From positions 1-10,024 of the forward strand of contig DCDB01000061.1 of assembly GCA_002316215.1 (NCBI GenBank): a stretch of 10,024 nucleotides of DNA, given 5' to 3'. The position numbers and the translations under genes were made by a program. Shown one piece after another: positions 1-6,671 of the stretch. Source of the stretch: Lachnospiraceae bacterium UBA1066 (lineage in GTDB: Bacteria; Bacillota; Clostridia; Lachnospirales; Lachnospiraceae). The stretch's first letter is position 1. Every line of letters begins with the position of its first letter. Under the pieces are notes generated by a model. The model was not told the DNA's origin, did not search any database, and worked only from the letters and a program-made list of their open reading frames with translations.

Positions 1-2019
1 CTTCTCTGCCGCTGGCTTTCCTTCATTTTGCCCTGCCGTTGGATTATCTTCCTCTTCTTCTGCCGACTGCTTTCTTTCCCGGTTCTCCGCCGCCGTTTGC
101 TCTTTCCCTGCATGATTCATGCGTGCTGCCTTTTCGGCTTTATACTTTTTCTTGGCGCAGTACATGATGCTGTCCGCCTGCCGCACATAAAAATCCAGCT
201 TTGTTCCCGTTCCCGGCTCCGCCAGCGTATAACCGATGCTGACCGTCACATCGTACGGATTGACGGAGGTTTTATTATAGGCTTCCAGATAGCCGCAGAT
301 GCTGTCTTTAAGCGTCTCGGCTGTTTCCGCATCATTGCATTTTCCGACAATAATAAATTCATCCCCGCCGTAGCGGACCGGGATAAATCCCTCAGGCGTC
401 ACAAGCTTCACGGCCTGCGCCAGGGTCCTGAGGGCAAGATCCCCGTGCTCATGCCCGTAAGTATCGTTAATCTCCTTCAGGCCGTTCATATCCATGAACA
501 TCACCAGCGTCAAATTCCCGGTTTTACTGTTCCGGCGAAAAAGCTCATCCGCTTTTTTAGAATACCCGAAACGGTTATAGAGCCCCGTCATGGGGTCTTC
601 CATACAGAGCAGGTTCAGCCGCTCGTTCAGGACGCCCAGCATCTGCCTTTCATAAAAAATATGAACCGAAAGATCAATGTTATTGATCCAGTCAAAATAG
701 CTGTCGCATTCAATCAGCGCCAGGGAATCCGCGGAAACACAGTACCCCAGGCAATGGCCCTGAAAATGTATCGGTGAAATAAGATACAAATGGCCGTTTC
801 CCTCTATTTCAGGGACAACGCGGCGCCGGAGCATGGTCTTTCCTTCGTCAGGACGCGGCTGCCCGTTCTCAAGGGAAACGCAGATCCGGACTTTTTCATC
901 GTATTCCTCCATCCTGTATTCCGAATCCGGGTTCTGCAATTTACCGAAACAGGTTTCATTCAGCATCAGGAAAAACGCATGGCTCTCCAGCATACCGGCA
1001 TATCCGGAAATCCTTTTAAAAAGTTCCTGCATATCCGCGCTGTTGACGAGTATTTTTTCCATGCGGTTCAGTGCAAAGCGGTTTCCTTCAAGACGCAGGT
1101 CATGATCTACCATCTCACTTCTTGCCGCCCTGTTCTTTTTCGTATCCCTTCCGGAGACACAGCCGCAGCTTTCCGAAAAAACGCAGCTGCTGTCCAGACG
1201 CGTCCGCCGCGGCGGGATGTTTCCCGAAAGAGCCTGAAGAAGCAGGTCACAGCTGCGGTAGCCCGCCGAAACTCTTTCGCGCTCAATCGTTGTAAGCCTC
1301 GGTGCAAAAACGCCGGCCGCCGGATCATTGTCAAATCCCGTCACAATAAAGTCCCGTGGAACGGAATAACCGTCTTTCTTCGCTTCGGTCATAAATCCCA
1401 GTGCAATATTGTCATTTGCGCAAAGGAAAGCATCCGCTTTTTCCAGGATTCCTTCCGTCTTAGCCTTGCGGTAAGCTTTAAAACCGCTTTCATAAGACCA
1501 CTGAAAATTGCCGATACAGTCATTTTCCGAAAGAATGCCCGCCGATCTGCAGGCGCTGCGAAATCCGCGGTAGCGCTCCGTATTTTCGTAATCAAATGCA
1601 GGACCGCTGATGTAATAAATCTTTTTACAGCCGTGTTCCCGGATCAGATGTTCCGTCAGGTGATAAAACGTCTGATAATTATCGATGCCGGCGAAAAGCA
1701 TCCCCGGAATGTCATTTTCCAGGGAAACCGACAGCTTCCCGCTCTTCACAATCATATCCGCCAGGTTTTTCCGTTCCTGTTCGGAATCGATATTGCGCGA
1801 TACCATAATAAAACCGTCGTAATCCTCCGGCTGTATCAGTGAGAAAATATTATATTCTCCTTTATTGTAGGTCTCGTCTTCATTCCGGCCGCCGTAGCAA
1901 AGAAATGCATAAACATCGTCTCCGTTTTCGCGCGCCCTCATCCAGATCCCGTTAAGATTCTCAAAAAGGACCTGGTTTCTGGTCCCGCCGACTGTAACCG
2001 CTATCTTCCTGCCTGCCAT
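1..2019 (-). CDS. LacI-type sensor / GGDEF diguanylate cyclase (3' end cut by window)
   Basis: The frame is open for 673 codons and leaves the window without a stop, so the C-terminus is missing. Residues 1 to about 285 resemble the periplasmic-binding-protein-like sensor half of LacI regulators (ANDNIALGF, then GFDND at 228-232 and PRLTTIERE), but there is no helix-turn-helix before it. A Cys-rich SESCGC segment follows, then a linker region. The GGDEF domain starts at MEDPMTGLYNR (473) and has an intact GGDEF at 551-555, so diguanylate cyclase activity is likely. The RxxD inhibitory site expected just upstream of GGDEF is absent. No signal peptide or membrane helix is visible, so it should sense a cytoplasmic ligand, probably a sugar. 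After about residue 630 comes a charged Glu/Lys/Ala-rich tail. The ATG at 2019 was chosen for GGGGG seven bases upstream and because the sensor fold begins at once (RKIAVTVGG). An in-frame TTG lies five codons further up. Confidence 0.9.
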   Translation of the reverse strand, partial: MAGRKIAVTVGGTRNQVLFENLNGIWMRARENGDDVYAFLCYGGRNEDETYNKGEYNIFSLIQPEDYDGFIMVSRNIDSEQERKNLADMIVKSGKLSVSLENDIPGMLFAGIDNYQTFYHLTEHLIREHGCKKIYYISGPAFDYENTERYRGFRSACRSAGILSENDCIGNFQWSYESGFKAYRKAKTEGILEKADAFLCANDNIALGFMTEAKKDGYSVPRDFIVTGFDNDPAAGVFAPRLTTIERERVSAGYRSCDLLLQALSGNIPPRRTRLDSSCVFSESCGCVSGRDTKKNRAARSEMVDHDLRLEGNRFALNRMEKILVNSADMQELFKRISGYAGMLESHAFFLMLNETCFGKLQNPDSEYRMEEYDEKVRICVSLENGQPRPDEGKTMLRRRVVPEIEGNGHLYLISPIHFQGHCLGYCVSADSLALIECDSYFDWINNIDLSVHIFYERQMLGVLNERLNLLCMEDPMTGLYNRFGYSKKADELFRRNSKTGNLTLVMFMDMNGLKEINDTYGHEHGDLALRTLAQAVKLVTPEGFIPVRYGGDEFIIVGKCNDAETAETLKDSICGYLEAYNKTSVNPYDVTVSIGYTLAEPGTGTKLDFYVRQADSIMYCAKKKYKAEKAARMNHAGKEQTAAENRERKQSAEEEEDNPTAGQNEGKPAAEK

Positions 2020-2098
2020 GTCGCCCCCATACAATCCCCGAAGCTTTAAAAAGTAAATCCTCAAACAAATAACCGCTATCGTTCTTCACATGAACATT

Positions 2099-2107
2099 AT
2101 CATAACA
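2099..2107 (-). promoter_or_regulatory. Possible extended -10 promoter for the sensor/GGDEF gene
   Basis: The minus strand reads TGTTATGAT, an extended -10 element, about 80 bases before the ATG at 2019 and after the terminator of the preceding gene. I see no good -35 at the right distance. A second TATAAT-like sequence and an inverted repeat CGATAT/ATATCG (2115-2120 with 2135-2140) lie just upstream and could hold an operator. Weak call. Confidence 0.35.
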
Positions 2108-2149
2108 TATTTCACGATATTCCGTTGATACATTATATCGGAAAATGCA

Positions 2150-2183
2150 TAAAAAACGGGAAGCAGACATGCATCCGCTTCCC
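2150..2183 (-). terminator. Intrinsic terminator after the GltD-like gene
   Basis: On the minus strand, GGGAAGC (2183-2177) pairs with GCTTCCC (2164-2158) around a 12-base loop. One base later there is a run of six T (2156-2151). This is a standard Rho-independent terminator, about 95 bases past the stop codon at 2278. It separates the GltD-like gene from the sensor/GGDEF gene. Confidence 0.8.
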
Positions 2184-2277
2184 TCCCGGTTTATTGTTTT
2201 TTTGACCTTTTATGTTTCTTTCATTTTCAAATTCAATCTTATTTAATATATACCCCGTATTTCAAAAGCAGCCTGCT

Positions 2278-3507
2278 TCACTCCGCCTTTTTATTCTTCT
2301 CCTGCAGATACTGGTCGATGGCATCCGCCACTGTCTTTGAATACTTCACAGCCTCAACGACTGTCTTCGCTCCTTTTACGACATCGCCGCTTGCGAAGAC
2401 GCCTTCGTGCGTCGTGTGGCCGAGCTGATCCGTCCAGACCAGGCCTTTATCCGTCGTGGCAATTCCCTTGGTTGTATTGACGATTTTATCCTTCGGACCC
2501 TGGCTCACGGCAATAATCGTCGTATCCGCCGGATACAGCTCCGGCCCGGAAATCGCACTCATATTGCCATTTTCATCATATTCCGCCTTCCGGAAAACAG
2601 GCCCGTCGTCGGTAATTTCCTGAATCTGCATGCCGTGCATGATCTCAACGCCGTCCGCCATGGCGTAATCCAGTTCCCGGACGCTGGCCGCCGTCGAATT
2701 GGACCGGGCATACAGTGTAACGTATCTTGCGCCCTTGCGGACGGCCGTACGTGCGACATCGATTGCCGAATTGCCCGCACCGATGATCGCTACCCTTTCT
2801 CCCAGAGTGTAGGAATCCGGATCGACCAGATAATCAATGGCAAAATGCACATTGCCGAGGCTCTCGCCCTTTACGCCGAGGGTTTTCGGGCGCCAGACTC
2901 CCGTCCCGATGAAGACGGCCTGATAGCCGTCCCGGAAAAGCGAATCGACCGTCAGGGCTCCGCCGATGGTCGTATTCGGGCGGATGCGTACGCCCAGCTC
3001 CGTCAGCTTCTTCTGATAGCGGTCAAGGATCGTCTTCGGCAGCCTGAACTCGGGAATCCCGTATCTTAAGACCCCGCCGATTTTATCCCTGGTCTCAAAA
3101 ATCGTAACGTCATAGCCCCTCTTGGAAAGGACAACCGAAATCGTAAGTCCGGCCGGCCCGCTGCCGATGATCGCCACCTTAATATGGTTTTTCTCGGCCA
3201 TTTCAAATTTCGCACGGTCAAGATAGGCGTCGGAAATGTAATTCTCAATGCTGGAGCAGTGGACAGGCATCCCCTTTTTCCCCTGGATGCAATGTCCCTC
3301 GCACTGTTTCTCATGGTCGCAGACCAGTGAGCAGACGATGCTCAGCGGATTGTTGTCAAAAAGCATTTCTCCCGCTTCAAAACTCTTGCCCTCCAGGAAC
3401 ATCCCGATCATTTTCGGTATTTCCGTGTGGACCGGGCAGCCCTCGCTGCACAGCGGCTTTTTACACTGGATGCAGCGCCGCGCCTCATTCACTACATGTA
3501 CTGCCAT
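2278..3507 (-). CDS. GltD-like NAD(P)H oxidoreductase (Fe-S, FAD)
   Basis: Encodes 409 aa in the glutamate synthase small-subunit family, which passes electrons between NAD(P)H, FAD and Fe-S clusters. The N-terminal region has two Cys clusters, C12/C15/C20/C24 and C59/C63/C69/C73, as in the GltD ferredoxin-like domain. GSGPAG at 115-120 is the FAD site, GAGNSA at 243-248 is the second dinucleotide (NAD(P)H) site, and a C-terminal GVFASGDVVKGAKTVVEA is the usual FAD-closing motif. It is shorter than typical GltD (about 450-490 aa), and no large glutamate synthase subunit is nearby. The partner may therefore be encoded elsewhere, or the enzyme may be an NfnB- or SudA-like electron-transfer subunit. 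The frame is open 17 codons further up, but the ATG at 3507 has AGGAAAGG about eight bases upstream and begins at the conserved N-terminus, so I use it. Its own terminator follows. Confidence 0.85.
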   Translation of the reverse strand: MAVHVVNEARRCIQCKKPLCSEGCPVHTEIPKMIGMFLEGKSFEAGEMLFDNNPLSIVCSLVCDHEKQCEGHCIQGKKGMPVHCSSIENYISDAYLDRAKFEMAEKNHIKVAIIGSGPAGLTISVVLSKRGYDVTIFETRDKIGGVLRYGIPEFRLPKTILDRYQKKLTELGVRIRPNTTIGGALTVDSLFRDGYQAVFIGTGVWRPKTLGVKGESLGNVHFAIDYLVDPDSYTLGERVAIIGAGNSAIDVARTAVRKGARYVTLYARSNSTAASVRELDYAMADGVEIMHGMQIQEITDDGPVFRKAEYDENGNMSAISGPELYPADTTIIAVSQGPKDKIVNTTKGIATTDKGLVWTDQLGHTTHEGVFASGDVVKGAKTVVEAVKYSKTVADAIDQYLQEKNKKAE

Positions 3508-3676
3508 TTTATGACCCTTTCCTAATTTGGACTGTGATTCACTGCATAATACGAGCATTAAGTTTCAAAAAAGTTTTCTGAATTTCAGAAAAAATTCGTT
3601 TATTAATGTATCACGTTCTTTCAATTTAGTCTATCTGTATATAGGAGATCCGCTCTTATCTGACGGAGCATTTTTG
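3508..3676. other. Intergenic leader before the GltD-like gene
   Basis: AT-rich stretch between the end of the non-coding RNA and the GltD-like start. It contains an A/T-rich inverted repeat, TTTTCTGA/TCAGAAAA (3574-3592, 3-base loop), followed on the minus strand by CTTTTTTG. That could be a weak second terminator for the upstream RNA. A -10-like TATTAT (3551-3546, minus) lies close upstream of the gene, but I find no matching -35. No gene is seen here. Confidence 0.4.
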
Positions 3677-3730
3677 AAAAAACACAGGAAAGAGCCGTCA
3701 TCCAATATTTTCTTTGAATGACGGCTCCTT
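3677..3730 (-). terminator. Terminator-like hairpin at the 3' end of the large RNA
   Basis: Minus-strand arms GAGCCGTCAT (3727-3718) and ATGACGGCTC (3701-3692) pair perfectly over 10 bp around a 16-base A/T-rich loop. The stem extends by about three pairs into AAG/TTT with one G-U. Downstream is TTTCCTGTG, then six T (3682-3677). The U-tract is interrupted, so termination may be partial. The hairpin could also be the terminal structural domain of the RNA. Confidence 0.55.
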
Positions 3731-4155
3731 AATGATCTTTATTCAATTAGCTCCTCTCGTTATTTTAACTTCCTTTTTAACTTTCGTTAAACATTATGAA
3801 GTTTTTTGAGGAATCTCATCTATTTTTAATTTAGTCCCAGCTCGTCCTTATGACTTAGAAATTTATATCAGTTTTTCCAATGTTATGATGTACACTTCAT
3901 TTACGATCCGTCTGCTTTACGGATTCGAAATTACTGGTTAACTCATATCCATTGAGGTTATCCTGTATAAAGTTTCACGTGATTTAAAACTTTCTTTACA
4001 GTTTCAAATCCATTATGCAGGATCGGCAGTTACTTCAATATGAAAGCCAGCTCTGATATACCGTTTTCCTTAAGCCACTCTTTATCGATTAGGATAATCT
4101 CTTTTATGTGGTTTATTCAATTCTTTTATGGAAAAGGCTTTCTTGTTGGGAAATG

Positions 4156-4215
4156 CTAGGCTCTGCCATTCTCATATTGAAGCGTTACCTGAATCGGATC
4201 TTCTAATGTTCCCAT
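4156..4215 (-). CDS. Possible 19-aa peptide ORF inside the large RNA
   Basis: ATG at 4215 follows a perfect AGGAGG (4230-4225) at nine bases' spacing and opens a 20-codon frame ending in TAG. The peptide begins MGTLEDPIQVTLQYENG. I recognise no family. Its 3' half overlaps the long-range helix 4172-4181/4034-4043, so the sequence may be constrained by RNA structure instead of translation. The AGGAGG may also be chance or a structural element. Confidence 0.25.
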   Translation of the reverse strand: MGTLEDPIQVTLQYENGRA

Positions 4216-4483
4216 TGGACTCTACCTCCTCACAATACTGCTTCGTGGTTTTCCGCGTTCACTGATTCTCTTTATGGAATCCCTTGCTCCGAATTTCTCG
4301 TTTCCGGAGGGTCTGCATCCTACAGATGAAATCGCGGAAATCTGTTTCGGGTTCTTTGAGGATTAATCTTTGTTTCTGTAAAGATTAAATCCTGTTACTT
4401 TGAAAATAAAATCTTTTTGAAACCCTGAAGCTTTTTGAATTGGTTTCCTTTCTTTTTTGTTTTCCTTGTTTCTTTATGGCTGT

Positions 4484-4512
4484 ATAATAACAGAATAGTT
4501 TTAAATTGTCAA
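4484..4512 (-). promoter_or_regulatory. Strong extended -10 sigma-A promoter of the large RNA
   Basis: The minus strand reads TTGACA (4512-4507), a 17-base spacer, and TATTAT (4489-4484) preceded by TGT, giving an extended -10. The expected start is an A near 4477. Upstream (about 4513-4580) lie A- and T-tracts that could act as an UP element. It is the best promoter in the window and points into a stretch with no protein gene. Confidence 0.85.
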
Positions 4513-4607
4513 TATACTTTTTTAAATTTCTTTATTTTTCTTTTAATTGTATATTATTTTTGTAATATTCACACAATTATGTTCAATTCCGAATATTTGC
4601 AATGCAA

Positions 4608-4663
4608 GCGTCAAAAGTCAAAAGGTTTCCTGCCTGCAGGAAAAACCTTTTGACCTTGGACGC
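4608..4663. repeat. Large two-tier hairpin downstream of the membrane-protein gene
   Basis: GTCAAAAGGTTT (4617-4628) pairs with AAACCTTTTGAC (4643-4654), and CCTG with CAGG at the tip, across a 2-base bulge and 4-base loop. Outside, GCGTC (4608-4612) pairs with GACGC (4659-4663) across a small internal loop. It may terminate or stabilise the minus-strand transcript of the preceding gene, although no long U-tract follows. It could also be a palindromic intergenic repeat. Confidence 0.65.
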
Positions 4664-4696
4664 GCAAAAACATGAGGAAGCAGCAATTTACGAAGT

Positions 4697-4713
4697 AGGA
4701 AAAACCTTTTGAC
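4697..4713. repeat. 17-bp direct repeat of one hairpin arm
   Basis: AGGAAAAACCTTTTGAC at 4697-4713 exactly repeats 4638-4654, the right arm of the adjacent hairpin. It sits eight bases beyond the membrane-protein stop codon. In the minus-strand transcript this copy comes first and could compete for pairing with 4617-4632. Confidence 0.7.
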
Positions 4714-4721
4714 GAATTTTT

Positions 4722-5447
4722 TCATATTTGCGGCCGCCGCGCCGCAAAGGGGTTCCTGTAGACCTCCAGCTGGAAAAGGTACGGATATTCTTTTTTAAGA
4801 TGCTCCATATGGCGCACCCAGTTCGCCAGGGTTTCCGTAAGCACCCTCTGCGCATCGGAATTGATATGCGCCCGGTCGGCTTGCGAGAGGGTATCGAGGT
4901 TCCGGAGCGACAGTTCATCCGTCAGATGGAAAACCGCCCACAGCATATCCGTGAAACCCTCATGTTCGAGGAGCGCCGGATTCGAGGAAATGACAAGCAT
5001 CGCCATCCTTCCTGCGCAGAGCAGTTCCCGAAGCTTCTTCATTTCTTCCGTCTTAAGCTCAACCGCAGGGTCTGCCGTCCTTACAGCCGCTTTCGCCTTC
5101 GCAAAATCCTGGGAAGTCCATTCCGGCGCAATGGCCAGGGAATTTTTCAAGACGTCGGCATTTTTTACCGCAGGTTCCAGCATTTTCAAAAGATCCAAAC
5201 CCACCTCGCTGAAAAATGTACTGGTCAGCATCTGCGTTTTTTCCAGACGGTTCGCCTTCTCGCGTCCTTCCACGACGGAACCGACAATAACCGTTACCAG
5301 CGCCACCTGAAGGGGTAGGAAAGCCCAGTCCTGCAGCATATAAAAAGTCGTGTCCCGCAGGTCATGGTATAGAACAAATTGGATAAAATACAACAGCGCA
5401 GACAGCGCGGCAAGCCCGATCGCCACTATTAATGTACGTTTTTTCAT
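4722..5447 (-). CDS. Two-helix membrane protein of unknown function
   Basis: Encodes 241 aa. I do not recognise the family. Two hydrophobic segments, about residues 5-27 and 41-59, are joined by a short polar loop, and the N-terminus is MKKR. The positive-inside rule then suggests that the remaining 180 residues are cytoplasmic. That part looks mostly helical, rich in Leu, Ala, Glu and Lys, with no Cys cluster, nucleotide-binding loop or other motif I can name, and it ends in a basic RNPFAARRPQI tail. Only a weak ribosome binding site (GAGAAT) precedes the ATG, but no better start exists and the hydrophobic segment begins immediately. It is monocistronic: its own promoter lies at 5548-5576, and the PTS operon terminator lies just before that. 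A large hairpin follows. Coding status is well supported; function is open. Confidence 0.75.
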   Translation of the reverse strand: MKKRTLIVAIGLAALSALLYFIQFVLYHDLRDTTFYMLQDWAFLPLQVALVTVIVGSVVEGREKANRLEKTQMLTSTFFSEVGLDLLKMLEPAVKNADVLKNSLAIAPEWTSQDFAKAKAAVRTADPAVELKTEEMKKLRELLCAGRMAMLVISSNPALLEHEGFTDMLWAVFHLTDELSLRNLDTLSQADRAHINSDAQRVLTETLANWVRHMEHLKKEYPYLFQLEVYRNPFAARRPQI

Positions 5448-5538
5448 TTTATATTCTCATTTCTTACAGATAACTGACCGGAAGAGCAGCATAGTTCTTT
5501 CTCAGACTCAGCGTTCCCCGTTCCCGGCTGGTCTAAAG

Positions 5539-5550
5539 TCTGAATTCAGA
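5539..5550. promoter_or_regulatory. Palindrome over -10/start region (candidate operator)
   Basis: TCTGAATTCAGA is a perfect 12-bp palindrome that overlaps the -10 hexamer and the predicted transcription start of the membrane-protein gene. A related half (ATCTGAATT) occurs near 5594. The placement suits a repressor site, but a palindrome of this length can also be chance. Confidence 0.35.
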
Positions 5551-5576
5551 TTAGCCGGATTTTACATTCCTGTCAA
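5548..5576 (-). promoter_or_regulatory. Sigma-A promoter of the membrane-protein gene
   Basis: The minus strand reads TTGACA (5576-5571), a 17-base spacer and TAATCT (5553-5548). Transcription should start near 5541, giving a leader of about 94 bases before the ATG at 5447. I see no riboswitch I can name in that leader. Confidence 0.75.
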
Positions 5577-5604
5577 CACCATCATAAAAACATATCTGAA
5601 TTGG

Positions 5605-5638
5605 AAAAAAGCCGGCAGTCATGCGCTGCCGGCTTTTT
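5605..5638. terminator. Strong terminator of the PTS operon (bidirectional shape)
   Basis: GCCGGCAG (5611-5618) pairs with CTGCCGGC (5626-5633) around a 7-base loop. The hairpin is flanked by A6 on one side and T5 on the other, so it can act in both directions. On the minus strand it ends the PTS operon about 25 bases after the isomerase stop codon, and T6 follows the stem. Confidence 0.9.
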
Positions 5639-5658
5639 AAAATAATTCAATTTTTTCG

Positions 5659-6654
5659 TTATCCGTGCAATTCAAATTCATCAATCTTCTTAAGGCATTC
5701 GGCATTATTCCCGCAATATTCAACCGACATCCATGTCAGTGCAGTTGCTGCCGCTTCTTCGGGTGCTGTCGACCAGGCTCCCATACAAAGTACGTTGACA
5801 TTTGTATCCAGACGCGACAGACTTGCGGTATACCGGTTAAAGCAGACTGCAGACCGGATCCGGCTGAATTTATTCGCCGTCAGATTCATCTCCTGCCCTG
5901 TAGCACTTATTAAAATCCCGCTGTCTGCCTGTCCGTTCCGTACAGCTTTGCAGACTTCCTGAACAGATTCAAAGTAGCCGCAGTCAGCACCGCCGCCGAC
6001 CGCCGGACCACTTTCTTCTCTCTTTAAATCCGCCGAAACATCCGCTACACCGTATCCGTGTTCAAGCAAAGCACAGACAACCGCATTCTTTACAGCAATC
6101 CCGTTTTTGTCAGATCCGACAGCAACTTTCTTGCCGCAGCATTTTATTTTACTCCCGGAAGCATCGGCCGGCATTTCTCTGCCCGGAAAAGCATCTGCAG
6201 ATTTCTTCGCTTCCACTGTATTCGAAATCTCTTCCGTTTTTCTGATATTTCCGTCATCCGCTCCGGAATAATCACACATCAGCCAGGTCTCAATCATCTT
6301 TGCACACTTCTCCGCCGATTCATTCAGCCAGGCTCCTGTACAGAGAATATTCGTGCCGTAGTCGCTGCTTCCTTTAGCTGCAGGAAGAATCTCATAAGCA
6401 AGACCTGCACGGATTCCTCTGAATTTATTAGCAGCAATGCAGACGCCTATGCCGGAGCCGCAGAAAACGATTCCGCGGTCATAAGCACCGCTTTGAACCG
6501 CTTTCGCGGCAATCTCCGCAGATCGTGTGAAATCCGGTATCTCTTCTGTATCCCCGGCGTTTGTAATATCCACATGATGTGCCTTCAGAATAGCCGTCAC
6601 ATCATTTACCATACTTTGGATGGCCCGGTCGCAGGCAATAATCGCTTTATGCAT
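5659..6654 (-). CDS. Tandem RpiB/LacAB-family sugar-phosphate isomerase-like protein
   Basis: Encodes 331 aa, about twice the family's usual 140-170. Domain 1 (about 1-130) ends its central strand in FCGSGIGVCIAANKFRGIRA, where C65 sits at the place of the RpiB catalytic Cys, then TNILCTGAW. Domain 2 (about 175-310) begins VAVGSDKNG, close to the family GSDHAG, and repeats the fold through ATGQEMNLTANKF and NVNVLCMGAW, but has S250 in place of the Cys. A low-complexity linker (about 132-172) joins them. Known relatives interconvert aldose and ketose phosphates (RpiB ribose-5-P, AlsI allose-6-P, LacA/LacB galactose-6-P). As last gene of the PTS operon it probably handles the imported phosphorylated sugar. 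ATG 6654 was chosen because AGGAGG lies ten bases upstream; an earlier in-frame ATG at 6675 would overlap the EIID stop. Loss of the family's HND-type loop in both halves makes activity uncertain. Confidence 0.85.
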   Translation of the reverse strand: MHKAIIACDRAIQSMVNDVTAILKAHHVDITNAGDTEEIPDFTRSAEIAAKAVQSGAYDRGIVFCGSGIGVCIAANKFRGIRAGLAYEILPAAKGSSDYGTNILCTGAWLNESAEKCAKMIETWLMCDYSGADDGNIRKTEEISNTVEAKKSADAFPGREMPADASGSKIKCCGKKVAVGSDKNGIAVKNAVVCALLEHGYGVADVSADLKREESGPAVGGGADCGYFESVQEVCKAVRNGQADSGILISATGQEMNLTANKFSRIRSAVCFNRYTASLSRLDTNVNVLCMGAWSTAPEEAAATALTWMSVEYCGNNAECLKKIDEFELHG

Positions 6655-6671
6655 AAATGAATCTCCTCCTG

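Larger units (their letters stand above)
3677..4477 (-). ncRNA. Putative large structured non-coding RNA (~800 nt)
   Basis: A near-consensus promoter at 4484-4512 starts transcription near 4477, and a terminator-like hairpin ends it near 3677. No frame in between encodes a credible protein of any length. The stretch is dense in foldable stems: 4360-4371 with 4380-4392 (12 bp, one bulge); CTCCG/CGGAG at 4287-4309; a long-range helix 4034-4043 with 4172-4181 that continues past a bulge; 3963-3975 with 3987-4001; 3936-3945 with 3953-3963; and ATCCGT/ACGGAT at 3906-3924. A UUUAAC-GAAA-GUUAAA stem (3791-3776) sits inside an ACUUC/GAAGU helix (3802-3768). Its GNRA loop exists only on the minus strand, in agreement with the promoter. 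The 5' end is A-rich and single-stranded-looking. Size, ornate folding and host fit ROOL-, GOLLD- or OLE-like RNAs, but I cannot match a consensus by eye, so the class is open. A decayed protein gene is the main alternative. Confidence 0.7.

Noticed and set aside
28..1842. Long open plus-strand frames opposite the sensor/GGDEF gene
   Set aside because: The minus strand has one continuous frame with clear LacI-type and GGDEF motifs. The plus-strand translations are rich in Arg, His and Phe and lack motifs, as expected from an antisense shadow.
2081..2095. GTTC/GAAC inverted repeat as an SOS (LexA/DinR) box
   Set aside because: Half-sites are in the opposite order and the spacing is seven, whereas the Gram-positive box is GAAC-4-GTTC.
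3692..3727. GAGCCGTC...GACGGCTC stem as group II intron domain V
   Set aside because: The outer sequence is vaguely similar, but the bulge, second stem and tetraloop of domain V are absent. There is no intron 5' end and no reverse transcriptase gene.
3900..4215. Decayed protein gene
   Set aside because: Short protein-like stretches appear in more than one frame but are not joined by any simple frameshift. The regular stems and strong promoter are better explained by a structured RNA. Not fully excluded.
3677..4477. tmRNA, RNase P RNA, SRP RNA or a T-box leader
   Set aside because: Length or conserved cores do not fit. I see no tag frame with CCA-type end, no RNase P core sequence, and no downstream synthetase gene.
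4435..4653. Plus-strand 72-codon frame rich in Phe and Tyr
   Set aside because: It covers the AT-rich promoter and upstream tracts, has no ribosome binding site, and its composition is explained by T-rich DNA.
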